64,000 nucleotides of DNA. Source: S010-25 sp964441285. GTDB taxonomy: Bacteria > Pseudomonadota > Gammaproteobacteria > SZUA-229. Numbering within the stretch: position 1 is the stretch's first letter; each line of letters begins with the position of its first letter. The notes under the pieces are model-generated. The model searched no databases and was not told the origin of the DNA. It worked only from the letters and a program-made list of their open reading frames with translations. Shown piece after piece: positions 34,289 to 42,952 of this stretch. The position numbers and the translations under genes were made by a program. The DNA is taken from positions 108,459 through 172,458 of the forward strand of contig CAYTUK010000005.1 in assembly GCA_964441285.1 (NCBI GenBank), read 5' to 3'.

Positions 34289-35137
34289 ATGACAACAGAA
34301 AAAACCATTTTAATTACCGGTTGCTCAAGCGGAATCGGCTATTGTGTCGCAACAGCACTACATCATCAGGGCTACCGTGTTTTTGCTACCGCAAGACGAC
34401 AGGAAAGTGTCGAAGCACTTCAGGCAGAGGGGCTGGAAAGTCTGTTACTCGACCTTAACAACTCTGACTCCATCCGGTCTGCGTTTGATGAAATCATGGC
34501 AAGAACAGGTGGACAGCTTGATGCCTTATTTAACAATGGTGCTTACGGTATACCGGGTGCGGTTGAAGATTTAAGTAGAGACACACTACGCACACAATTT
34601 GAAACCAATGTGTTTGGCTGGCATGAATTAACCTGTCTGGTCATTCCGGTAATGCGCCGACAGGGTTATGGGCGAATTATCCAGAATAGTTCCATACTGG
34701 GGTTTGTTGCCATGCCATTTCGTGGTGCATATAACGCATCGAAATTTGCCATTGAAGGCCTGACTGACACGCTCAGGCTGGAGCTAAAAGGCACTAACAT
34801 CCATATCAGTCTGATCGAACCTGGCCCCATCCTCAGCCAGTTTCGGGTCAATGCGTTAAAGGCATTGCAAAAATTTATTAATATTGATGCCAGTGTCCAT
34901 AAAGATAAATACCTGGCCACTATTGCACGCTTAAATAAAACCGGGGCTGCTGTTGCTTTCACCTTACCTCCAGAGGCAGTATTAAAACGTGTCATTCATG
35001 CGCTTGAATCTAAAAAACCACAACCGCGCTATTATGTCACTTTCCCTACCTATCTTTTTGGTATGTTAAAACGCATTCTGAGTATTCGCCAGCTTGACAA
35101 ATTACTCGCCAAAGCTGGAAGTGATACAAAATCTTAA
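34289..35137 (+). CDS. Short-chain dehydrogenase/reductase
   Basis: A 282-residue classical SDR. The cofactor motif is GCSSGIGY (NAD(P)-binding TGxxxGIG variant), followed by LFNNGAYG. The active site shows the serine in NSSILG and the YNASK motif with tyrosine and lysine. The substrate is unknown; members of this subgroup act on steroids, retinoids or aliphatic ketones. The start at 34289 is chosen by similarity; the frame extends further upstream without family character. A half copy of the repeat follows the stop by 18 bases. It is not obviously in an operon. Confidence 0.9.
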   Translation: MTTEKTILITGCSSGIGYCVATALHHQGYRVFATARRQESVEALQAEGLESLLLDLNNSDSIRSAFDEIMARTGGQLDALFNNGAYGIPGAVEDLSRDTLRTQFETNVFGWHELTCLVIPVMRRQGYGRIIQNSSILGFVAMPFRGAYNASKFAIEGLTDTLRLELKGTNIHISLIEPGPILSQFRVNALKALQKFINIDASVHKDKYLATIARLNKTGAAVAFTLPPEAVLKRVIHALESKKPQPRYYVTFPTYLFGMLKRILSIRQLDKLLAKAGSDTKS

Positions 35138-35154
35138 TATAATCGCAGCATTTA

Positions 35155-35213
35155 TTACTGAAACGAATAAAAAGGCTACCCATGGTTAAAGACACGCAGT
35201 GAATCCATCCAGG
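35155..35213 (+). repeat. Palindromic interspersed repeat, copy 6 (left half only)
   Basis: The tip TTACTGAAACGAAT, the arm AAAAAGGCTACCCATGGTTA, and AAGACACGC then GTGAATCCATCCAGG match the left half of the family. The right half is missing after about 35213. It lies between the SDR and the GGDEF gene. The remaining 116 bases to the GGDEF start show no element. Confidence 0.8.
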
Positions 35214-35329
35214 TTCTCTGCATAAAGGCACACGTTGAAAAACAAACCAGAGAGCCAGCTGTGTTATTATAAAAGAACGATTCTTGAACCCGATCAGTAA
35301 CCAACAACTCGAAACTTATTCGGTGCGCG

Positions 35330-37297
35330 ATGATAAAGGATTCCGCCAAAATAATTACCACTATTGGCTTCACCAGCATTCTAATAATTATGGGTTTGGT
35401 GGCTTCTATTTCTATCTCAAGAATGAATGCCAGTATCAATGAATTGAGTCAGGTATTTAAACAGACCAGTGCAAAGATGACTGCCGCCAATGTTATGCGC
35501 GATAGCATTCTACTGCGTAGCAATACGCTCTATAAAATATATCTGAGCAATAACTTTATCGAAAAAAATCGTCTCCGTTTGCAGTTGGTGCAATATACTC
35601 TCAACTATAAACTGGCACGAGATAAGCTCTATTCATACCCAATGAGCCTAAAAGAAAGGAAACTTGCCAATACCATAGCAGAAGAAACACAAGCGGCCAA
35701 AACGGTTAATAATCTGACTGCTGATACGATATTCTCCGGTAATGACCAGAAAAAAATAAAGCAGTATTTTCTTGCTACAAACACATTCCAGAAAGAAATA
35801 CTGGCTATGCTAACCAAGCTAGTTGTATTACAGGATGGTAATGCAAGAAAAATTCTACAGGATAATCAGTATTATCAGGATACCATTATCCGTATTATCG
35901 GGTTATTATCAACGGCTGCCTTTTTTATTGGCCTGTTAATTTCACTGGTAGTCATCCGTGAAACCTCAAAGAAGAATACTCAAATTCGTTACCGTGCCAG
36001 CCATGATGAATTAACAAAATTAATTAATCGAAAAGAATTTGAACACCAGCTAACCAGAGCATTTCATTCCCTGCACACAGGCCATACCAGCCACGCACTC
36101 TGTTTATTAGACCTTGATGAGTTTAAAGTAATTAATGATACCTATGGACATAAAGCTGGCGATGAATTACTCCTTGAATTAAGTGACCGTATAAAAAACA
36201 TTATCCGTAAAAATGACACTCTGGCAAGATTGGGTGGTGATGAATTCGGTCTATTACTGAAAAACTGTTCGCTCGAAAAGACGATAGAAATAACTGAAGG
36301 CATTGTCAGCCTGGTAAAGAACCATGCATTTAACTGGAACAATAAGGTATCACATGTAGGCGTTAGTATTGGCGTTACCATGCTAACCGATAAAAAAAGA
36401 AACATAAAAAACATGATGCATGATGCCGATATGGCCTGTTACGCTGCAAAAGACATGGGTAAAAATCAGGTGCAACTTCATCAACTAGATGATGTTCATA
36501 TGAAAAAACTCCATAGGGGGTTAAGCTGGGTAACTGATGTACATCGCGCAGTTGAAAATAAACGGTTTAAGCTTTTTGTGCAAGCAATCAAATCGGTTAA
36601 CCCGTATAAGACGCGATCACTCTACGAAATATCCTTACAGCTCAATGATGACGATGGTACATTTATCCCATCAAAATCTTACCTTTCTGTTGCAGAACGT
36701 TTTAATTTAATGAACAGGGTTGACCGCTGGGTGGTCGAAACTGTTTTCCGCCAGCTCAATCACATTGATAAACCAGATAGTCCCTCTTTACCCTGCATTT
36801 TTATAAGTCTTTCTGAAAATTCCTTAACCGACGCTGATTTTCCTGAATTCGTTATACTCCAGTATAAAAAATACAATATCCAGCACTGCCTGATCTGTTT
36901 TGAATTAAATGAGGCGGCAGTAACAAAAAACATTAATCTAGCGACTAATTTTATTCATGTTCTACAAAAATACAATATCCGGTTTGCACTGGATAATTTC
37001 GGTAACGCTCTATCATCCATGCATTACTTAAAAAACCTGCCAGTAGATTATTTAAAAATTGATGGTGAAATCATAAGAAACATGCCACAAAACACGGTAA
37101 ATAAAGCACTCATTGCTGCCATTAATACCATCGGTAAAGTTATGCACATTAAAATTATTGCCCCGCAAATCGACGACGACTTCACCTTACAGCAACTAAA
37201 GGAAACTGGCACCGAATTTGGACTGGGGAACTATTTCAACCAACCCGAACCCATTGAAAACCTGACTTCATGGTTAAACACCGCGCTCCAGTCATAA
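35330..37297 (+). CDS. Diguanylate cyclase with degenerate EAL domain
   Basis: A 655-residue inner-membrane signalling protein. Two membrane helices (about 8-28 and 187-210) frame a helical periplasmic domain. The GGDEF domain (about 220-380) is intact: LGGDEFGLL forms the active site and RKND five residues upstream matches the RxxD product-inhibition site. The EAL-like domain (about 400-645) lacks key residues. The EAL signature is replaced by YEISLQL, DDFGTG by DNFGNA, and the C-terminal loop by GLGNYF, although DYLKIDG remains. The protein therefore probably makes cyclic di-GMP and does not degrade it; the EAL part may bind ligand. No downstream partner is adjacent. Confidence 0.92.
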   Translation: MIKDSAKIITTIGFTSILIIMGLVASISISRMNASINELSQVFKQTSAKMTAANVMRDSILLRSNTLYKIYLSNNFIEKNRLRLQLVQYTLNYKLARDKLYSYPMSLKERKLANTIAEETQAAKTVNNLTADTIFSGNDQKKIKQYFLATNTFQKEILAMLTKLVVLQDGNARKILQDNQYYQDTIIRIIGLLSTAAFFIGLLISLVVIRETSKKNTQIRYRASHDELTKLINRKEFEHQLTRAFHSLHTGHTSHALCLLDLDEFKVINDTYGHKAGDELLLELSDRIKNIIRKNDTLARLGGDEFGLLLKNCSLEKTIEITEGIVSLVKNHAFNWNNKVSHVGVSIGVTMLTDKKRNIKNMMHDADMACYAAKDMGKNQVQLHQLDDVHMKKLHRGLSWVTDVHRAVENKRFKLFVQAIKSVNPYKTRSLYEISLQLNDDDGTFIPSKSYLSVAERFNLMNRVDRWVVETVFRQLNHIDKPDSPSLPCIFISLSENSLTDADFPEFVILQYKKYNIQHCLICFELNEAAVTKNINLATNFIHVLQKYNIRFALDNFGNALSSMHYLKNLPVDYLKIDGEIIRNMPQNTVNKALIAAINTIGKVMHIKIIAPQIDDDFTLQQLKETGTEFGLGNYFNQPEPIENLTSWLNTALQS

Positions 37298-37412
37298 CCC
37301 AACGAACATCAAGCAAGCGCTGACTAACGCTGTATGATTGTAAGCCGAATTAGTTGTAAACCGAATTATTCAACTGGCAAGTACACAACTTCATGGATTG
37401 AGCAGAGGTTTT

Positions 37413-40028
37413 CTAAACGACTTCCTGCAACACAGCACGCTTGCTAAAAACCAATTCCCCATTTTTAACATCCAGCCTGATCGTATCACCCGCAAGGTAT
37501 TCGCCGCGCAATAACATTTGCGCCAGTGGGTTTTCCAGATACTGCTGTATGGCACGTTTTAATGGTCTTGCACCATAAACTGGGTCATAGCCTAATTCAC
37601 CAATTTTATCATAGGCGGTTTCACTCAATTCCAGCGTAATATCCTGTTCACCGAGCCTTTTACCCAGGTGCGAAATCTGAATACGCGCAATATCACGAAT
37701 TTGTTCACGGCCTAATGGATGGAAAACGACAGTTTCATCCACACGGTTAATAAATTCTGGCCTGAAATGTTGTGACACAATGCCCATAACAACATTTTTC
37801 ATTTCAGCGTAGTTCCCTACCGCTGCCAACTCTTGAATTTTCAGCGAACCCAGGTTTGAAGTCATAATAATCACCGTATTCCTGAAATCCACGGTTCTAC
37901 CCTGACTGTCCGTCAGACGACCATCATCCAACACCTGCAACAAAATATTGAATACATCTGGGTGGGCCTTTTCAATTTCATCCAGCAAAACCACCGAATA
38001 CGGTTTACGCCTGACTGCTTCGGTAAGAAAACCGCCTTCTTCATAACCCACATAACCCGGCGGCGCGCCAATTAAACGTGATACGGAATGTTTTTCCATG
38101 TATTCAGACATATCGATACGTACCATCGCGTCTTCTGTATCAAACATAAATTTGGCCAGTGCCTTGGTCAATTCGGTTTTACCAACACCCGTAGGACCAA
38201 AGAACATAAATGAACCACTGGGCTTACTCGGATCGGACAGACCAGCGCGGGCACGACGAATGGCGTTCGCCACTGCGACTACCGCCTCTTTTTGCCCGAC
38301 CACCTGAGCACCGATTTCTTCTTCCATCCGCAATAACTTATGCTGTTCACCTTCAAGCATTTTACTCATCGGAATGCCTGTCCAGCGAGACACAATTTCA
38401 GCAATTTCATCACTATCTACTTTGTTACGTAACAGATGCGTTGTTGTTTCTTCGTCTACAGATTTTTTTGACACCGCTGCTACCTGAGCAATTTTTGCTT
38501 CCAGTTCAGGAATTCTACCGTATTGCAATTCCGACATACGCGCCAGATCACCAGCGCGATGCGCTGTTTCCAGTTCGAGTCGAGCGGCTTCCAGTGCTTC
38601 CTTCAAATGGCTGGAACCCTGCACCAGCATTTTTTCGGCCGTCCACTGCTCGTCAAAATCCCGATATTCTTTTTCCAGTTGCTGCAACTCATCTTCAAGT
38701 ATTTCCAGACGCTTACGGGTCGCTTTATCGGTATCTTTTTTAAGCGCTTCGCGTTCGATTTTTAACTGAATAATTCGCCGATCTAGCCGATCCATCACTT
38801 CAGGTTTTGAATCCAGCTCCATCCGAATGCGGCTAGCCGCTTCATCAATCAGATCAATGGCTTTATCTGGTAACTGACGACCGCTGATATACCGGTAAGA
38901 TAATGTTGCCGCCGCGACGATTGCCGGATCCGTTATTTCAACGCCATGATGAATTTCATAGCGTTCTTTTAAACCGCGCAATATCGCTACGGTATCTTCC
39001 ACACTGGGTTCGTCGACAATAATTTTCTGAAAACGACGTTCCAGTGCCGCATCTTTTTCAATATATTGGCGATATTCATCCAGTGTGGTCGCGCCAACAC
39101 AATGGAGTTCTCCACGCGCCAACGCCGGTTTCAGCATATTGCCGGCATCCATTGCACCGTCACCACCGCCAGCGCCAACCATCGTATGTAATTCATCAAT
39201 AAACAAAATCACTCGACCTTCCTGTTTAGAAAGATCACTCAACACTGCTTTTAGCCGTTCTTCAAATTCACCACGGAATTTTGCACCCGCAATTAACATC
39301 CCCATATCGAGTGAGAGTATGCGTTTATTTTTAAGCCCTTCTGGCACTTCGCCATTAAGAATACGTTGTGCCAGACCTTCGATAATGGCTGTTTTACCCA
39401 CGCCAGGTTCACCAATCAAGACTGGATTATTTTTTGTTCTACGTTGTAATACCTGGATGGTTCGACGAATTTCTTCGTCGCGCCCGATAACTGGATCGAG
39501 TTTGCCCTGCTGGGCACGCTCAGTCAGGTCAATGGTGTATTTTTCCAGCGCCTGACGGTTGTCTTCAGCGTTCGGGTCATCCACGGTCTGACCACCACGA
39601 ACTTGTTCAATGGCCTGTTCCAGTTGTTTACTGTCAGCACCCAGATGGCGCAACATATCACCAATTTTTGACTGGCTATCAACCAGCACCAGTAAAAAGA
39701 GTTCACTGGAAATATACTGGTCTTTGTGTTTCTGCGCGAGTTTGTCGGTCTGATTAAGTAAGCGACTGGTTTTATTTGATATTTGTACATCGCCCTGATG
39801 ACCATGCACCTGAGGCATATTTGCCAGTTCCTGATTTAACTGGTTTTTTAATGCGTCAACATTCACCCCTGTTGCCGAAAGCAAGTGCAAAACAGTGCTA
39901 CTATCCTGCGCCAACAATGCCACAAGTAGATGCACAGGTTCAATAAACTGATGGTCTCGACCCACTGCCAGTGACTGTGCATCAGCGAGTGCTGCCTGGA
40001 AACGGCTGGTAAATCTATCGGTTCTCAT
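37413..40028 (-). CDS. clpB: ATP-dependent disaggregase ClpB
   Basis: Hsp100 AAA+ chaperone that rescues aggregated proteins with DnaK. The 871-residue protein has the N-terminal Clp repeat (QAALADAQSLAVGRDHQFIE), the first Walker A GEPGVGKTAIIEGL, the coiled-coil middle domain (about 400-530), the second Walker A GPTGVGKTELTKAL, and Walker B VVLLDEIEKAH. It is downstream of rluD and pgeF on the same strand, a conserved order. A 162-base gap (40029-40190) precedes it, where a heat-shock promoter would be expected; I could not place one confidently. Confidence 0.98.
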   Translation of the reverse strand: MRTDRFTSRFQAALADAQSLAVGRDHQFIEPVHLLVALLAQDSSTVLHLLSATGVNVDALKNQLNQELANMPQVHGHQGDVQISNKTSRLLNQTDKLAQKHKDQYISSELFLLVLVDSQSKIGDMLRHLGADSKQLEQAIEQVRGGQTVDDPNAEDNRQALEKYTIDLTERAQQGKLDPVIGRDEEIRRTIQVLQRRTKNNPVLIGEPGVGKTAIIEGLAQRILNGEVPEGLKNKRILSLDMGMLIAGAKFRGEFEERLKAVLSDLSKQEGRVILFIDELHTMVGAGGGDGAMDAGNMLKPALARGELHCVGATTLDEYRQYIEKDAALERRFQKIIVDEPSVEDTVAILRGLKERYEIHHGVEITDPAIVAAATLSYRYISGRQLPDKAIDLIDEAASRIRMELDSKPEVMDRLDRRIIQLKIEREALKKDTDKATRKRLEILEDELQQLEKEYRDFDEQWTAEKMLVQGSSHLKEALEAARLELETAHRAGDLARMSELQYGRIPELEAKIAQVAAVSKKSVDEETTTHLLRNKVDSDEIAEIVSRWTGIPMSKMLEGEQHKLLRMEEEIGAQVVGQKEAVVAVANAIRRARAGLSDPSKPSGSFMFFGPTGVGKTELTKALAKFMFDTEDAMVRIDMSEYMEKHSVSRLIGAPPGYVGYEEGGFLTEAVRRKPYSVVLLDEIEKAHPDVFNILLQVLDDGRLTDSQGRTVDFRNTVIIMTSNLGSLKIQELAAVGNYAEMKNVVMGIVSQHFRPEFINRVDETVVFHPLGREQIRDIARIQISHLGKRLGEQDITLELSETAYDKIGELGYDPVYGARPLKRAIQQYLENPLAQMLLRGEYLAGDTIRLDVKNGELVFSKRAVLQEVV

Positions 40029-40190
40029 TTTAACTCAATGTCCTAATCTATCGTTACTACAGATATGCGGCTATTTATTATAATCTCAAGAGTTATTGCA
40101 TAGAGATTATGGTTTTATTCAGCAGAATTAATCCTGCTTACTTCGCTTCTGCGATGAAAACACCTGAGAGCTGTACGAAAATTCCGCGCG

Positions 40191-40994
40191 TTATTCTTTC
40201 ATCCAGATAAGACTGGCCAAGCGTCCGCTTTGCGCATCACGCCGAAAAGAATAAAATCGCTCTACCTCGGTATACGTACAAAAATCACCACCATAAAAGG
40301 CTGTTACACCAATAGTTTGCAGTGCAATACGCGCCAGTTGGTAGAGATCACATAGATAATGTGCATCATCTGTGGCTTCAAAAGCCAACTCATTGGATAA
40401 ATTTTTTTCGCAAAAAGCCTGCCGGACTTCGGCACCCACTTTAAAAGCAGCCGCACCAATGGCAGGCCCAAACCAAACCAGTAACTCACTCACAGCAGAT
40501 TGCATCGCTAACACAGCTTGTTCTAATACGCCCGCATACAAACCGCGCCAGCCCGCATGAGCAACCGCAACTTCACTGCCTGCACGATTACAGAAAAAAA
40601 CCGGCAAACAATCCGCCGTCAGCACCGCACAAACGGTATTCATTTTTTGCGTAACGCTTGCATCGGCATCAGCCGGTGACGATGGCAAAATCGCATCAGC
40701 GCGAACAACATGATGACCGTGGCACTGATTCAACCACACTGGCGGCGACGGCAAAGCTGCGAATTTAATCAGTGCCTGCCGATTCTGCTTTACCCGCGCT
40801 GGTTCATCCCCTGTATGCAATGCCAGGTTAAAATCAGCAGTACTCACTGCATCATCAGCCGTCATACTGCCCCGCTTTACCCATCTGACCCAGCGGGTTG
40901 TTGTCAGGGCATGTACATTTACGGGTGCAGGCCAGTCCGCTAGAATCAGTTCTAATGTGTCAATAGTCGGGTTGTTGACTAACTCGGATATCAT
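40191..40994 (-). CDS. pgeF: Peptidoglycan editing factor PgeF (YfiH/DUF152, polyphenol oxidase family)
   Basis: A 267-residue protein of the YfiH family, which removes mis-incorporated serine from peptidoglycan precursors in Escherichia coli; other members have purine-nucleoside activity. The metal/active-site residues are visible in NQCHGHHVV, VLTADCLPVFF and VAHAGWRGLYAG. The start is set at ATG 40994; a TTG nine bases upstream is in frame. It follows rluD by 21 bases, as in many gammaproteobacteria. Confidence 0.92.
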   Translation of the reverse strand: MISELVNNPTIDTLELILADWPAPVNVHALTTTRWVRWVKRGSMTADDAVSTADFNLALHTGDEPARVKQNRQALIKFAALPSPPVWLNQCHGHHVVRADAILPSSPADADASVTQKMNTVCAVLTADCLPVFFCNRAGSEVAVAHAGWRGLYAGVLEQAVLAMQSAVSELLVWFGPAIGAAAFKVGAEVRQAFCEKNLSNELAFEATDDAHYLCDLYQLARIALQTIGVTAFYGGDFCTYTEVERFYSFRRDAQSGRLASLIWMKE

Positions 40995-41015
40995 GTTAAG
41001 CAATTAAAACACAGC

Positions 41016-41981
41016 CTATTGATCTGTATGCTGTTGCAAATCAAGTTGTAACGCTGCTAACAACTGCACCATATCGGCCGGTAAAGGCGCTTCGAATTCA
41101 CAGTTTTTCCCCGTTACGGGATGTGCAAACATTAATTTACAGGCATGCAGTGCCTGCCTGTTAAACTGCTGTATCTGCAAACGAACCGTTTCGCTGGCAG
41201 CAGCAGGAAGTCGCTGGCGGCCACCATACACAGGGTCCCCCACCAGTGCGTGGCGCAAATGGCTCATGTGGACACGTATCTGATGAGTGCGCCCGGTTTC
41301 CAGTTGCACCCGGACATGACTATGCGCCCGAAAACGCTGGGTCAAGCGGTAGTGGGTAACCGCATAACGTCCATTTTCACGTACCGCCATGCGGATGCGG
41401 TCATGTGGATGGCGACCAATGGGCTTATCTACGCGCCCACCACCCGTTAAGGCTCCATGCACAATGGCCTGATATTCACGCAACACATCATGCTGCTGAA
41501 TACGATCTACCAGATGAAAGTGGGCCGGCAAGGTTCGAGCAACCACCATTAAGCCGGTTGTGTCCTTATCCAGCCGGTGCACAATACCCGCACGCGGAAC
41601 CACACTGAGTTCAGGTGCATAATGTAATAAGCCATTTTGCAAAGTGCCACTATAGTGCCCCGCTGCCGGATGAACAACCAGGCCGGCAGGCTTGTTGATG
41701 ATGATGATGGCCGCATCTTCAAACAGAATATCCAGCGGTATCGGCTCGGACTGGCAAACCATTTCTGACTCAATTTCCTTAATTGTTAATTGCAGTTGCT
41801 CATTACCTGTAACCTTAACTTTAGGTTTACTCAACGCACCATTCACCAGCACCTGACCGCCCAGTATCCAGAGTTTTAGCCGACTTCTGGAATATTCAGG
41901 AAACAGTTCTGCCAGTACCACATCCAGCCGCTTACCGGCATCCACTTCAGTTAAATTTTTTATCACAGGATTATTGATCAT
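41016..41981 (-). CDS. rluD: 23S rRNA pseudouridine synthase RluD
   Basis: Makes pseudouridines 1911, 1915 and 1917 in helix 69 of 23S rRNA. The sequence has the N-terminal S4-like RNA-binding domain (GKRLDVVLAELFPEYSRSRL) and the catalytic motif VHRLDKDTTGLMV, with the active-site aspartate. GRTHQIRVHMSHLRHALVGD is also diagnostic. The start is uncertain: ATG 41981 (321 residues) fits the family, while ATG 42011 is possible. It is divergent from bamD, the classical arrangement. Confidence 0.96.
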   Translation of the reverse strand: MINNPVIKNLTEVDAGKRLDVVLAELFPEYSRSRLKLWILGGQVLVNGALSKPKVKVTGNEQLQLTIKEIESEMVCQSEPIPLDILFEDAAIIIINKPAGLVVHPAAGHYSGTLQNGLLHYAPELSVVPRAGIVHRLDKDTTGLMVVARTLPAHFHLVDRIQQHDVLREYQAIVHGALTGGGRVDKPIGRHPHDRIRMAVRENGRYAVTHYRLTQRFRAHSHVRVQLETGRTHQIRVHMSHLRHALVGDPVYGGRQRLPAAASETVRLQIQQFNRQALHACKLMFAHPVTGKNCEFEAPLPADMVQLLAALQLDLQQHTDQ

Positions 41982-42078
41982 AAGAGGGCTCAATTTAACA
42001 GGACTCACCATACTAAACTTGGGTATAATGCACTATTCTAACGAATTATCCTCCATCTACCTAGACGTAAAAATTCGA

Positions 42079-42876
42079 ATGCTATTTTTTAGATACCTGT
42101 TAGTTTTATCCATAACTATTTTACTCTTACCGGGTTGTGCCGGTATTGACAAAGATAAACCCGCTGATTCATCTGCCAAAAAACTCTACGAACAGGCACA
42201 TGCAGCCATCGCCGCCACTGAATTTCAGACGGCCGTTAAAAATCTTCAGTCGCTGGAAGCCAGCTACCCTTTCAGCCCTTATGCAAAACAGGCACAACTG
42301 GATATTGCCTATGCCTACTATAAGTTTGATGAACTCGATAAAGCCGATAGTGCAGCCAACCGATTTATTCGCCTGCACCCGCGCTCAGCACACCTCGACT
42401 ATGTGTACTACCTTAAGGGACTGGTTAACTTCACTCGTGGCGCAGGTCTACTGGATACCTGGTTCCCTCGCAAACCGTATAAACACGACCCAACAGTAAT
42501 GGAAAATGCATATAACGATTTTGCAACACTGGTAAGTCGTTACCCCAACAGTCTGTACGCAGGTGATGCCTATCAACGCATGATTTATCTGCGCAATCAG
42601 ATGGCAGAGAAAGAAATCAGTATTGCCGAATTTTATCTAAAACGCGGTGCCTGGCTGGCTTCAGCAGAACGTGCCAAAGCGGTTATTATGCGATACTCTG
42701 CATCAATCTGGGTAAAGCGCGCCCTGGAAATTATGCAAATATCGTACAAGAAACTAGGGTTAAACAAACTTGCTGCGGATACTCAACGGGTAATCGACAG
42801 CAATAACTTCAGCCATTATTCTTCAGCGCTGATTACACCGAAAAAACCCGACAAGCTGCCGCCGTCCACCCTGTAA
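42079..42876 (+). CDS. bamD: Outer membrane assembly lipoprotein BamD
   Basis: TPR lipoprotein of the BAM complex that inserts outer-membrane proteins. The start at 42079 gives a lipoprotein signal (LVLSITILLLPGCAG) with the lipobox cysteine near residue 19; the frame continues upstream over the divergent rluD start but lacks a signal there. TPR motifs include KLYEQAHAAIAATEFQTAV and AQLDIAYAYYKFDELDKAD, then the BamD-typical HLDYVYYLKGLVNFTRGAGLLDTWF. Length is 265 residues. It is divergent from rluD and convergent with nadE. Confidence 0.96.
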   Translation: MLFFRYLLVLSITILLLPGCAGIDKDKPADSSAKKLYEQAHAAIAATEFQTAVKNLQSLEASYPFSPYAKQAQLDIAYAYYKFDELDKADSAANRFIRLHPRSAHLDYVYYLKGLVNFTRGAGLLDTWFPRKPYKHDPTVMENAYNDFATLVSRYPNSLYAGDAYQRMIYLRNQMAEKEISIAEFYLKRGAWLASAERAKAVIMRYSASIWVKRALEIMQISYKKLGLNKLAADTQRVIDSNNFSHYSSALITPKKPDKLPPSTL

Positions 42877-42952
42877 CAGAGAGTCATCACAAACACGGGG
42901 CAGTAGAAGTGGCGCAAAAGACTAAAAACTGCTGTTACCATGTACGCTAAAA

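Noticed and set aside
37413..40028. Several plus-strand frames over clpB
   Set aside because: They overlap a complete ClpB gene, lack ribosome-binding sites and have no recognisable domains.
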